Positions 1-8,137 of a stretch of DNA of 33,052 nucleotides are shown here, in pieces. A program made the position numbers and the translations under genes. This DNA comes from an uncultured Candidatus Melainabacteria bacterium (GTDB lineage Bacteria; Cyanobacteriota; Vampirovibrionia; Gastranaerophilales; Gastranaerophilaceae). The notes beneath the pieces are model-generated. The model ran no database searches. It was not told where the DNA came from and was given only the letters and a program-made list of their open reading frames with translations. Each line of letters begins with the position of its first letter. Position 1 is the first letter of the stretch. The stretch spans positions 1 through 33,052 of the forward strand of contig CATJOM010000034.1 of NCBI GenBank assembly GCA_949741915.1, given 5' to 3'.

Positions 1-132
1 GTAATAATATATAATTTAACAGCTATAAATTAAGTGTTTTGTCTCTTATTGAAATATGTTTGATGTCTTATGTTCAAATAGAGATGATTAGTGTTTTAAA
101 TTACAATTGACTAAAATTATTATAAAAGCCTA

Positions 133-160
133 TTGAAATTAAATATTTAGCCCATATAAT
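133..160 (+). promoter_or_regulatory. Putative sigma70 promoter of rpmE
   Basis: TTGAAA (133-138), a 16-nt spacer and a perfect TATAAT (155-160) lie just upstream of rpmE. The predicted start of transcription near 167 leaves a 5' UTR of about 30 nt, which includes the GAGG ribosome-binding site at 186-189. The rest of 1-198 is AT-rich and shows no gene. Confidence 0.6.
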
Positions 161-198
161 TATATAACAGATACTTTACAAATTTGAGGTAAACAAAA

Positions 199-402
199 AT
201 GAAAGATAATATTCATCCAGATTACAAGAAAACCACTATTAAATGTGTTTGCGGTAACGAGATTGAAACAGGTTCTGTTGAAGAAGATATCACTGTTGAA
301 ATCTGCAATGCCTGCCATCCTTTCTACACTGGCAACCAAAAAATTCTTGACTCCGAAGGTAGAGTTGAAAGATTCAAAAAACGTTACGAAAACAGAAAAT
401 AA
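199..402 (+). CDS. rpmE: 50S ribosomal protein L31 (zinc-binding form)
   Basis: This is a small protein of the large ribosomal subunit, 67 aa, the usual length for bacterial L31. The N-terminus (MKDNIHPDY) and the C-terminal block [10 protein letters not shown] followed by [10 protein letters not shown] are diagnostic of the family. Four cysteines (C16, C18, C36, C39) form the metal site of the C+ type, as opposed to the zinc-free paralogue made under zinc limitation. The start is an ATG preceded by GAGG at 186-189. It has its own promoter and a strong terminator 19 nt after the stop, so it appears to be transcribed alone, separately from thyX. Confidence 0.97.
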   Translation: MKDNIHPDYKKTTIKCVCGNEIETGSVEEDITVEICNACHPFYTGNQKILDSEGRVERFKKRYENRK

Positions 403-420
403 TTTTATAAGTAATATTGT

Positions 421-461
421 GCGGATACGAAATATAAAATATTATTGTATCCGCGTTTTTT
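421..461 (+). terminator. Rho-independent terminator after rpmE
   Basis: An 8-bp GC-containing stem (gcggatac 421-428 with gtatccgc 447-454) can continue as an inner AT stem. A T-run follows at 456-461. It lies between rpmE and thyX. Confidence 0.85.
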
Positions 462-490
462 GTAGCTTGTATTGTCGGGGAGTGTAGTTT

Positions 491-1201
491 ATGGCAGAAA
501 AAAAACTGCGAGTTGATTTAATATCTAAACCTGAAAATATTTTAAAAACAATCTATACCGCCTGTAAAACTTGCTACAGTGCAAAATTACCAATTGAAAT
601 ATTTGATGAGGCTCCAGAGAATGATAAAATGCTTTCTTTGATTGAAAAGGTGATATCATCTGGACATTATTCTACTATTGAACATATCCAGCTCACATTC
701 GCTATTTCCAATGTTTCAAGAGCCTGCACCCATCAATTGGTTAGACACAGACATATAAGTTTTTCCCAAAAATCTCAGCGATATGTTAGAGAAAAAGGGG
801 GAATTGATTACATTATTCCTGAAAAAATTAAAAACAGTGCGCAATTAAAGAAAAAATTTGAAGATTTTATAAACGCAACATCTGATTTATATCAGGAGTT
901 TCTTGATGCGGGCATTCCTGCTGAAGATGCTAGAAGTATTCTACCAAATGCTGCTTCAAGCTCCTTGATTGCCAGTCTTAATTTGAGGGAATTAATTCAT
1001 CTTGCGAATTTAAGACTTTGTACAAGGGCGCAGCTTGAAATAAGACTTATGGTTAAAGCTATGTGTGACGAGGTTATAAAAACTGAATCATGGCTTTCAG
1101 ATTATCTTGTTCCAAAATGCATCAGGTTTGGATATTGTGATGAGGAAAAATCTTGCGGCAGTATGATTGGCAAGAGTGAAATTTTAAAAGAAAGAGTGTA
1201 G
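491..1201 (+). CDS. thyX: Flavin-dependent thymidylate synthase ThyX
   Basis: It makes dTMP from dUMP with methylene-tetrahydrofolate as carbon donor and reduced FAD/NADPH as reductant, in the cytoplasm. The ThyX signature RHRx7S is intact: R85-H86-R87 and S95 within RHRHISFSQKSQRY. The SARSILPNA-type motif is represented by DARSILPNA, followed by the helical NLRELIHLANLRLCTRAQ segment typical of the C-terminal half. Length is 236 aa, normal for the family. Start: ATG with a GGGG-type ribosome-binding site at 477-480. It ends 6 nt before prfA and is probably co-transcribed with it. No thyA is visible in the window. Confidence 0.97.
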   Translation: MAEKKLRVDLISKPENILKTIYTACKTCYSAKLPIEIFDEAPENDKMLSLIEKVISSGHYSTIEHIQLTFAISNVSRACTHQLVRHRHISFSQKSQRYVREKGGIDYIIPEKIKNSAQLKKKFEDFINATSDLYQEFLDAGIPAEDARSILPNAASSSLIASLNLRELIHLANLRLCTRAQLEIRLMVKAMCDEVIKTESWLSDYLVPKCIRFGYCDEEKSCGSMIGKSEILKERV

Positions 1202-1207
1202 TTTAAA

Positions 1208-2290
1208 ATGAATGATATGCTTGATAAAATTCAAAAGATAGAACAAAGATATAAAGAATTGGGACTGACACTCTCTAATCCTGATGTGATTGCTGATTAT
1301 GAAAAATTCAGAGATTTGTCAAAGCAAAGAAAAGCAATGGAAGAAACTGTTGAGACCTATAATGCCTACAAGGCTGCAAAAGATTCTGTAGCTGAGGCTA
1401 AAGAACTTTTACACGGTGAAAAAGACTCTTCTATGAGAGAATTTTTAAATAATGAAATTGCGTCAAATGAAGCTAAAATTGTTGATTACGAAGAAAAGAT
1501 GAAGGTGCTTCTATTGCCTAAGGATCCGATGGATGATAAGGATATTATGCTTGAAATTAGGGGCTCTGCCGGAGGAGATGAAGCTAATATTTTTGCAGGC
1601 GACTTAATGAGAATGTATCTTAAGTTTGCCAATAATAAAGGTTGGCAAACAAAAATTCTTTCAATAAATGAATGTGAAGCTGGCGGTGTGAGCGAAGTTG
1701 TAATTTCTGTTAAGGGTGGAGATGATATTTATTCACAACTTAAATATGAAAGCGGTGTGCATAGAGTGCAAAGGGTTCCGCAAACTGAATCTCAGGGTAG
1801 GGTTCACACTTCTACAGCAACTGTTGCTGTTATGCCTGAAGTGGACGATGTTGAAGTTGAATTAAATCCTAATGACCTCGAGATTTCAACAGCAAGATCT
1901 GGCGGTGCCGGTGGACAGAATGTAAACAAGGTGGAAACAGCTGTAAGGGTTGTGCATAAACCCACAGGGTTAATGGTATTTTGTACCGAGGAAAGGTCGC
2001 AATTGCAAAACAAGGAAAGAGCACTGCAGATTATAAAGGCAAAGCTTTATGATATGGAAGTGCAGAAACAAATGCAGGAAGTGACCGACTTAAGGCGTTC
2101 TCAAGTGGGCACTGGTGACAGGTCAGAGAGGATAAGAACATATAATTTTCCCCAAGGAAGGCTTACAGATCATAGAATTGGCCAAAACCTAAATGTATGG
2201 ACGGTCATTGAAGGCGAGCTAGATGAGTTAATTAAACTTTTGATGGAGTATGATCAAAAATTAAAGCTTGAAAAACTGGCTCAGGAATAG
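1208..2290 (+). CDS. prfA: Peptide chain release factor 1
   Basis: RF1 recognises UAA and UAG stop codons and triggers peptidyl-tRNA hydrolysis. At 360 aa it matches the usual RF1 length. The codon-recognition tripeptide is PxT type (P191-Q192-T193), which marks RF1 rather than RF2 (SPF). The catalytic GGQ is at 235-237 in [14 protein letters not shown]. The N-terminal domain is a charged helical coiled coil. Start: ATG at 1208, 6 nt after the thyX stop; an in-frame ATG lies 9 nt further on, so the first codon is not certain. RF1 fits with TAG being used as a stop by thyX, prfA, miaB and lrgA here. Confidence 0.97.
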   Translation: MNDMLDKIQKIEQRYKELGLTLSNPDVIADYEKFRDLSKQRKAMEETVETYNAYKAAKDSVAEAKELLHGEKDSSMREFLNNEIASNEAKIVDYEEKMKVLLLPKDPMDDKDIMLEIRGSAGGDEANIFAGDLMRMYLKFANNKGWQTKILSINECEAGGVSEVVISVKGGDDIYSQLKYESGVHRVQRVPQTESQGRVHTSTATVAVMPEVDDVEVELNPNDLEISTARSGGAGGQNVNKVETAVRVVHKPTGLMVFCTEERSQLQNKERALQIIKAKLYDMEVQKQMQEVTDLRRSQVGTGDRSERIRTYNFPQGRLTDHRIGQNLNVWTVIEGELDELIKLLMEYDQKLKLEKLAQE

Positions 2291-2357
2291 AAACACGGTT
2301 TGTTTGTTGTAGTGTTGGCTTGTACATTACCGTACTGTTGTGGGAAATATTGCTAAG

Positions 2358-2377
2358 AAAACAAGAAACTTGTTTTT
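2358..2377 (+). terminator. Terminator after prfA
   Basis: An 8-bp stem (aaaacaag 2358-2365 / cttgtttt 2369-2376) with an AAA loop runs into T residues. It lies between convergent genes (prfA + and the transglycosylase gene -) and may work in both directions. A weaker hairpin (aggat 2389-2393 / atcct 2403-2407) next to the stop of the minus-strand gene could serve that gene. Confidence 0.55.
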
Positions 2378-2427
2378 ATAGTATTAAAAGGATATTTAAT
2401 TAATCCTACGTAAAATCGAAAGGAGTA

Positions 2428-4407
2428 CTAAATACCCTTTTCGTAAATATTCATATAACTCCAGTAAGATGCGTATACTTTTTTAATGTAATTTGCTGTT
2501 TCAGAATATGGAACATTTTCTACAAATTCATCAAAATCATTATTTTTCGATTTATTAAGCCAGTTTTTGACTGCATTTGGTCCTGAATTATATGCTAATA
2601 CGCATAATGCTTCATTGCCATTAAATATCTTCATAAGATGAGCAAAGTATTTTGTACCAAGTGAGATATTGTATTCAGCATCAAATAATGCTTCATTGTT
2701 TGTTAAACTTGAATCCATCAATCTTGCTGTGGGTGGCATAAGTTGCATTAGGCCCATAGCCCCAACTGAACTTATTGCTTTATTATTAAATGCGCTTTCT
2801 TCTTTGATAAGCGATAGAATTAGATATGGGCTTAAATTATAGTGTGTAGCATATTTATTAATTGCTTTATCATAGTATAGCGGGTATGCTAATTTATATT
2901 TCGGACTTGAAAATGGTTCTTTTGTATTTTTTAATAAAGCTTCCCTTGCCAGTAAAGCAGAATGCATTCTGTTGCCATTTTTTGCAGCAAGCCAACTGTT
3001 TAAAAAGTCATCATCAAACTTAAAGTTTTGTATAGCAACATAATCATCAAGAATGGCGAATTTACTTAGGAGCCAATATTCTTTTTTGTCTTGGCTTATG
3101 GGGATATTTTCGGCTTTGATATTCTTTTTTATTTTGGCTGCTTTGTCAGCTTTCCATGGTGCTTTGTTCTTTTTTAATATTGCATTTGCCCTAAATGCGT
3201 AATATGATGCTGGGTAGTTGTAAACTATATTTTGAAGTAAAGACTTCGCAGCTTTTTTATTATTTGCTTTTATATAAATTTTAGCTGTCCAGAATAGAAT
3301 TTTTGGCTGAATATTATAGTCAAAATATACTTTTGAGTGCATTTTTGAAATCTTTAGTGCATTTTTGAAATCTTTGTTTTTGTAGTAATTCCAGAAAACA
3401 AACCATAAAGCATCTGGTGCAACAATTGAATTTGGATAGTCGCTGTAAATTTTATGATAATTTTTTAAGGCAGAGTCATAATCAACGTATTTAGAAAAAA
3501 TAAACAAACTTAATGGATAAAGATTGTTATTTTTAGTGCTTATGATTAAATTATAGGCAGCCTCTTTTACTGGCAGCCCTGATTTTTTAAGATAAAGAAG
3601 CATTGTATCCAATATTTCCTTTTCAGAATACAATTCTTTATCAAGATTGTAAGTTGTTCCATTGATAACAGTTTGACAAAATGCAGCATTGTCATTCAGC
3701 CTGTCATAATTTTTTGCAAGAATTACCCAAGATTGTTTAATTGGCACTTTATCTAGTAATTTTATAGACTCAGTATATTTACTGTTTTGGCGTAATGATT
3801 CAGCTATAAATATTTTATCCGAATCGCTTAACTCGTTTTCATCCCAGTTATGCAAAAGATTTATAGCATCAAGGGAGTATCTTCCAAAAGGCGCATATTC
3901 AAGGTACTCAACCAAATACTTTTTTGCTTTTTCTAAATCATTATGCATATAGTAAAAGAAACCTAACTGATAAGACGCGGCTTTGGCAAAGTCGCTTTCG
4001 GGATATTCTTCTATAAGTTTATTAAAATAGTGATTTGCTTTCTTTTTATTTTTTTTGTCCAATTCTAGCAAGGCGAGTTTCCATAATGCTTCTGGTGCAA
4101 AGTTTGTATTCTTAAAGGTTTTTACGAATTTTGAATATTTGCTGATAGCGGTTTTATTGTCTTTTAATTCCCAAGCGCACATTGCCTGTCTATATAATGC
4201 AGGGGCTGAATATGAAGAAAAGATTGGTATTTTTTTAAAGTTATAGTAAGCGTTTTGATAATCAGCTTTATTATAAAACTCAATCCCTTGTCTGTATATT
4301 TTATCTGATTCACTGTCAGAATAAAGGCAAAATGACCTGATAGAAAAGAATACAATACAGCTTATAAATAGAATTATTAATATAATAAATATTTTTTTAT
4401 TTGTCAT
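2428..4407 (-). CDS. Slt70-like soluble lytic transglycosylase with TPR-like N-terminal region
   Basis: It likely cleaves peptidoglycan glycan strands to 1,6-anhydro-muropeptides in the periplasm. Residues 7-25 form a hydrophobic signal or anchor segment. Residues about 30-480 are helical TPR-like repeats resembling the Slt70 superhelix. The C-terminal SLT (GH23) domain has the catalytic glutamate near residue 537 in IKEESAFN, then GAMGLMQLMPPTA and AYNSGPNAV, all family hallmarks. At 659 aa the length matches Slt proteins. There is no clear Shine-Dalgarno sequence, and an extended -10 lies only 11 nt upstream, so the mRNA may be nearly leaderless. A perfect 20-bp tandem duplication lies inside the coding region (separate entry). 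Expressed apart from the HEAT gene because a strong terminator lies between them. Confidence 0.93.
   Translation of the reverse strand: MTNKKIFIILIILFISCIVFFSIRSFCLYSDSESDKIYRQGIEFYNKADYQNAYYNFKKIPIFSSYSAPALYRQAMCAWELKDNKTAISKYSKFVKTFKNTNFAPEALWKLALLELDKKNKKKANHYFNKLIEEYPESDFAKAASYQLGFFYYMHNDLEKAKKYLVEYLEYAPFGRYSLDAINLLHNWDENELSDSDKIFIAESLRQNSKYTESIKLLDKVPIKQSWVILAKNYDRLNDNAAFCQTVINGTTYNLDKELYSEKEILDTMLLYLKKSGLPVKEAAYNLIISTKNNNLYPLSLFIFSKYVDYDSALKNYHKIYSDYPNSIVAPDALWFVFWNYYKNKDFKNALKISKMHSKVYFDYNIQPKILFWTAKIYIKANNKKAAKSLLQNIVYNYPASYYAFRANAILKKNKAPWKADKAAKIKKNIKAENIPISQDKKEYWLLSKFAILDDYVAIQNFKFDDDFLNSWLAAKNGNRMHSALLAREALLKNTKEPFSSPKYKLAYPLYYDKAINKYATHYNLSPYLILSLIKEESAFNNKAISSVGAMGLMQLMPPTARLMDSSLTNNEALFDAEYNISLGTKYFAHLMKIFNGNEALCVLAYNSGPNAVKNWLNKSKNNDFDEFVENVPYSETANYIKKVYASYWSYMNIYEKGI
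3336..3375. repeat. Perfect 20-bp tandem duplication within the slt gene
   Basis: The unit agtgcatttttgaaatcttt occurs twice back to back (3336-3355 and 3356-3375). The length is not a multiple of three, so the copies are read in different frames, as KDFKNA and KISKMH on the coding strand. The reading frame is intact with two copies. Confidence 0.9.
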
Positions 4408-4418
4408 GGTTAAGCATT

Positions 4419-4427
4419 ATTATACCA
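4419..4427 (-). promoter_or_regulatory. Extended -10 promoter element for slt
   Basis: Read on the minus strand this is TGGTATAAT, a perfect TATAAT with an upstream TGn. It ends 11 nt before the ATG. No convincing -35 is seen. Confidence 0.5.
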
Positions 4428-4454
4428 CAAATACCTTGCTGCTTTGTGTATTTT

Positions 4455-4493
4455 TAATAAAAATGTCCCGTCGTTATCGGGACATTTTTATTA
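4455..4493 (-). terminator. Strong (likely bidirectional) terminator after the HEAT gene
   Basis: A perfect 16-bp stem (taataaaaatgtcccg 4455-4470 / cgggacatttttatta 4478-4493) has a 7-nt loop and T-runs in both directions. It lies between two minus-strand genes and separates their transcripts. Confidence 0.9.
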
Positions 4494-4526
4494 AAAGATT
4501 AATCTATTTATAAACTATTAGTACTT

Positions 4527-5381
4527 TTAGAAAAGAGCAGGTTTTTTAATTGGAGCTGCACCTGGAATTGCCTCCCAATTTGCAGCCATAATTTTTTTGA
4601 ATGATTTTAGCGCGGTGTCTTCAAGTTCACCAAGTTCTTCGGCATCAATTATTAGTTTTCTTAAAGGTAAAAGAGCCCTCTGGTCGCGAAGTACGCCAAG
4701 TGCAGCTGCTGCACCAGCTCTTACTAAATCATTTTCTGAAGAATTTTCCATTACTTCGATTAATGCCGGAACTGCTTTTGCATCACCCAATTTGCCTAAA
4801 GAGGTAACTGCATAAATTCTAACATTTACCCATTCATCTTTTAGCATTTTAATGATTTTTTCAACAGCCTTTTTATTGCCTATTTCGCCCAATGCTCTAG
4901 TGGCATCACATCTAACATTTACTTTTTCATGGTCTAAAGATTCAATCAAAGCATCAGTTGCAACATCACCGATTTCAATCAAAGCATCAGTTGCTGTTAT
5001 GCAAACTTGTGGATTTTCATCATTCAGTGCATTTACAAGAGGTTCAACGACAATTTTTCCACCCAGACGACCAAGTGCACGTGCTGCGCGAACGCGAACA
5101 TCTACGTTTCTATCTTCTTTTAAAGATTCAATCAAGGGGATTGTTGCTTTTGTGTCACCCAATTCGCCTAAAGCCCTTGCAGCATAAAGACGAACAGAGC
5201 CATTTTTGTCATTTTTTAATACTTCAATAAGAGGCTCAACTGCGCTAAAATCGCCCATTTCGCCAAGAATTCTTGCAGCATTATAACGAACTTTTTCAGA
5301 ATTTGAAGTCTGTAAATCCTTAATTAATTCTTCAAAAGATTTTTTAGCTTGTTTTTTACGGTTGTTCACACTAATTGTCAT
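4527..5381 (-). CDS. HEAT-repeat (PBS lyase-like) protein
   Basis: 284 aa made almost wholly of 31-residue HEAT units with the recurrent pattern ARALGELGDxxAVxPLIxxLKD (about seven copies, residues 16-255). This is the PBS-lyase HEAT-like family. It has no signal peptide or membrane segment, so it is probably a cytoplasmic protein-protein scaffold. Cyanobacterial relatives act on phycobiliproteins, but nothing here suggests pigments and the specific partner cannot be named. The ATG is preceded by an excellent ribosome-binding site (cttcctcc on the plus strand, 5389-5396). A 20-bp DNA stretch (tcaatcaaagcatcagttgc) recurs within 4940-5000 and reflects a short internal duplication reading ATDALIE twice. 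Confidence 0.9.
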   Translation of the reverse strand: MTISVNNRKKQAKKSFEELIKDLQTSNSEKVRYNAARILGEMGDFSAVEPLIEVLKNDKNGSVRLYAARALGELGDTKATIPLIESLKEDRNVDVRVRAARALGRLGGKIVVEPLVNALNDENPQVCITATDALIEIGDVATDALIESLDHEKVNVRCDATRALGEIGNKKAVEKIIKMLKDEWVNVRIYAVTSLGKLGDAKAVPALIEVMENSSENDLVRAGAAAALGVLRDQRALLPLRKLIIDAEELGELEDTALKSFKKIMAANWEAIPGAAPIKKPALF

Positions 5382-5396
5382 TACTTAGCTTCCTCC

Positions 5397-5851
5397 AAAT
5401 AACAATTTATCACTTCTATGTTAAATTAAATTCACTTCCTATATTTTATAAAACATTGTCTTGAAAAAAATTGACAAAAATTTTGTATTTGCTTTAAAAA
5501 TATTTACAATTGGTAATAGTTGAAACTTCTATTTTCCTCAAACCCTAAAGGGTAAAAAGAACACTTTATATTAAAATATTACCATTTTTTTCAGGTTTTG
5601 TCCTACATTATTTATATTACTTAACAAAAAAAGTCAATTGTTTTTTTAAATATTGGTAATATTGTTGTTTTGGTGATATGGTAAACTTAACAAAACTTAA
5701 TATTATTTTAGCAATTTTTTAAGTGTCTTCATAATAATAGAGAATATTTTACTAAATTTTGTTTTATGTATTTGATGCGTGCTAACACCTTGTAGTCATT
5801 GCTAGATAAATTGCAAATAAAATATTGTACTAAATTCAGCAGTGAAAACAA
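5397..5851. other. AT-rich non-coding stretch
   Basis: No gene is supported. The stretch is very AT-rich with poly-T tracts and several copies of a GGTAATA-like word (5513-5519, reverse strand near 5578-5584, 5653-5659). It also holds a small palindrome accctaaagggt near 5542-5553. A TTGACA box occurs at 5471-5476 on the plus strand with only a weak -10. The promoter of the HEAT gene should lie here, but I could not place it convincingly. Confidence 0.4.
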
Positions 5852-6688
5852 TTAAAGCTTATACTTGGCGTATTTATTTTCATGGTTTAAATTAAACATT
5901 TCTTTTGCTTTTTGCGTGGCGAATCTAGCCTTATTTTTGGCATCTTTATTTATTATTGCTGAAGACAAGCCTAGCCAGCTCAGCATGATTGCAATTGGAG
6001 CAAGGTTGTTATATTTTGAGGTGAAATTTTCCAGATTTTTGTGTTTGCTTTTAAATTTAGTCCAAGAAGTACTTATGGCAGCACTTTTTTTGCCTATTGC
6101 GGATGAATCTATTTTTTTCGAAGTTTGTGTAAGTGTTTTTCTTATTTTATCCGCTGCTGGTTGAAATTTTTTTTGTAAATATGCACTACTTTTAGTAATG
6201 CCAATCATTGAACCTGCAAGCAAAATGGTTTTTAATGCAAAATCTGTTAAGTCAAAGGCGGCAGGGTGCTTTTTTCTTTTTTCTTCAAATTTTGGCGATA
6301 CTTTCTCTATAAACTTAATTGTTTTGTCGTATTTGCTAAATAAAATATCAGCTCCAATAAAGATTGCTGCTGAAGACATGCCAGTCTTTATTTTGGATGA
6401 CAATGGCCCTTTTTGTAATGCGCCAAGTGCAAGAGGGATTAGGGTATTAAATAGCGATGGCAGGGTTTTTGTAATTTTCCCTGCCACAGTTTCGCTAGAT
6501 TTCTTTTCAGCATAATTTATACTGTTTTTTATAACTTTATCATAATTTAAATTATCATTTGCCTTTGCCACACTCTGTCTATGTATACAGACAAAAGAAT
6601 GTTTGTTTTTGGGCGCTCTGCCTGTATTGGCGGAGCTATAATATATACCGGTTAGTGAAAAATCAGGTGATATATTAGCGGGCAACAT
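5852..6688 (-). CDS. Unknown membrane-associated protein
   Basis: 278 aa; I do not recognise a family. The first ~50 residues are polar and low-complexity (PDFSLTGIYYSS...). Then come four hydrophobic helices at roughly 75-93, 107-118, 150-166 and 228-246, separated by lysine-rich stretches, and a basic C-terminus (KYAKYKL). The layout, a disordered head followed by moderately hydrophobic helices with Lys-rich linkers, resembles other lineage-specific proteins here, such as those at 17389-21060 and 31170-32051. It is transcribed away from the synthase gene at 6821. Start: ATG at 6688. Function cannot be inferred. Confidence 0.7.
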   Translation of the reverse strand: MLPANISPDFSLTGIYYSSANTGRAPKNKHSFVCIHRQSVAKANDNLNYDKVIKNSINYAEKKSSETVAGKITKTLPSLFNTLIPLALGALQKGPLSSKIKTGMSSAAIFIGADILFSKYDKTIKFIEKVSPKFEEKRKKHPAAFDLTDFALKTILLAGSMIGITKSSAYLQKKFQPAADKIRKTLTQTSKKIDSSAIGKKSAAISTSWTKFKSKHKNLENFTSKYNNLAPIAIMLSWLGLSSAIINKDAKNKARFATQKAKEMFNLNHENKYAKYKL

Positions 6689-6744
6689 ACTAGCCTTTCA
6701 AAATTAGTAAAACTAATCACATGATATTATTAACACAAAAATAA

Positions 6745-6766
6745 AAAAAATTGCCAGCAATTTTTT
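6745..6766 (+). terminator. Terminator-like hairpin upstream of the synthase operon
   Basis: A 9-bp stem (aaaaaattg 6745-6753 / caatttttt 6758-6766) with a CCAG loop ends in a T-run. It lies between divergent genes, 55 nt before the plus-strand start, where a simple terminator is not expected. It may be an attenuator or fortuitous AT-rich pairing. Confidence 0.35.
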
Positions 6767-6820
6767 AGATGCTAAGATATTGTTTAACAAAAGATTTTGA
6801 AAAGAATAAAACAGGTATTT

Positions 6821-8131
6821 ATGCAAGAAAATTTTATTAAATTTGTTGATGTTACAAATAGGGATGGGGTTCAAACTTCAAGACTTGGGCTTGCAAAACT
6901 GCAAAAAACCATTATTAATATCATGCTTAATGATATGGGCATAAACCAGTCTGAGTTTGGTTTTCCTGCAACTGAGCATGAAAAAAATTATCTTAATGGA
7001 AACTTGATGCTTGTTGACAGAGGTGCGATTAATAAAACCAAGCTTTCGGGTTGGATGAGAGCACTTGCTTCTGATGTAAAAAAATCTTTTGAAAATGTTC
7101 CGAAATTACAATATGTTAATCTGTCACAATCTACATCCGACCAAATGATAAATGGCAAATATCAAGGTAAGAAAACGAAAGATGATATTTTGAAGCAGAC
7201 ACTTGAGGCTATAAATATGGCAATAGAATATAATGCCAAAATGATTGGAATTAACGCTGAGGATGCTTCACGGTCTGATTTAGATTATCTTATAAAATAT
7301 GCAAATGAGTGTAAACGATATGGTGCTGTTCGATTTAGGTATTGTGATACCTTAGGTTATGATGATCCTAAAACAGCATATGATAGAATTTTTACCTTGG
7401 CTAAAGAAACCCAGATGGATATTGAAATGCATTTTCACAATGATTTAGGCATGGCTGTTGCCTGTTCTGTTATGGGGGCTAGGGCTGCTATTGATGCTGG
7501 TGTAAATGCATGGATTAATACTGCAATAAACGGCATGGGTGAAAGGGCCGGCAATGCTGATTTAGTGTCATGCATATTAGCTATACTTAAATCAAGCGGT
7601 TTTGAGGGCAAATATAAAATTGACCCGCAGATTGATATCACAAAAGCATGGAAACTTGCTAAGTACACTGCATATGCTTTTGGTGTGCCTATTCCTATGA
7701 ATCAGGTTGCGGTGGGTGACAATGCATTTGCTCATGAAAGCGGAATCCATGCCGACGGCGCACTTAAGGATAGACGCAATTATGAATTATATGATTATGA
7801 GGAATTAGGAAGAGGTGAACCTGAAATTATTGAAACAGGACGTATGATAACTATTGGTGAATACGCAGGAATTAAGGGATTTAGAAATGTCTACGAGAAC
7901 CTTGAGTTAGAGTTTGAAGATGAAGATGAAGCAAGGAATATTCTTGAACTTGCTCGCTATGCAAACGTTCATACGCAAAAACCTTTAACAGACAGCGAGT
8001 TGAAATTTATTTATTTTTATCCAAATATCGCTGCAAGAATTATGACCGTTGAGCCTTACTATATGCCTATTGGTGCCCTAAAGGGACGTATGGAAAGGCT
8101 TGAAGAGATACAGGCGCATAGAATAGTGTAA
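6821..8131 (+). CDS. Isopropylmalate/homocitrate/Re-citrate synthase family enzyme
   Basis: A DRE-TIM metallolyase that condenses acetyl-CoA with a 2-oxo acid. Catalytic and metal-binding motifs are present: R14-D15-G16 in VTNRDGVQT, H204-F-H206-N-D in MHFHNDLGMA, and H305 in FAHESGIHADG. The length is 436 aa. The variant first motif (RDGVQTSRLGL rather than RDGEQ) and the missing LeuA regulatory domain argue against a standard LeuA. Homocitrate synthase or Re-citrate synthase is more likely, and I cannot decide between them by eye. The start is taken at ATG 6821, where AGG sits 6 nt upstream and the conserved domain begins at once; a TTG 24 nt upstream lacks a ribosome-binding site. It is first in an operon with miaB (6-nt gap). 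Confidence 0.85.
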   Translation: MQENFIKFVDVTNRDGVQTSRLGLAKLQKTIINIMLNDMGINQSEFGFPATEHEKNYLNGNLMLVDRGAINKTKLSGWMRALASDVKKSFENVPKLQYVNLSQSTSDQMINGKYQGKKTKDDILKQTLEAINMAIEYNAKMIGINAEDASRSDLDYLIKYANECKRYGAVRFRYCDTLGYDDPKTAYDRIFTLAKETQMDIEMHFHNDLGMAVACSVMGARAAIDAGVNAWINTAINGMGERAGNADLVSCILAILKSSGFEGKYKIDPQIDITKAWKLAKYTAYAFGVPIPMNQVAVGDNAFAHESGIHADGALKDRRNYELYDYEELGRGEPEIIETGRMITIGEYAGIKGFRNVYENLELEFEDEDEARNILELARYANVHTQKPLTDSELKFIYFYPNIAARIMTVEPYYMPIGALKGRMERLEEIQAHRIV

Positions 8132-8137
8132 TAAATT

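Noticed and set aside
4852-5187. Plus-strand open frames over the HEAT gene
   Set aside because: Antisense of regular HEAT repeats; no start signals.
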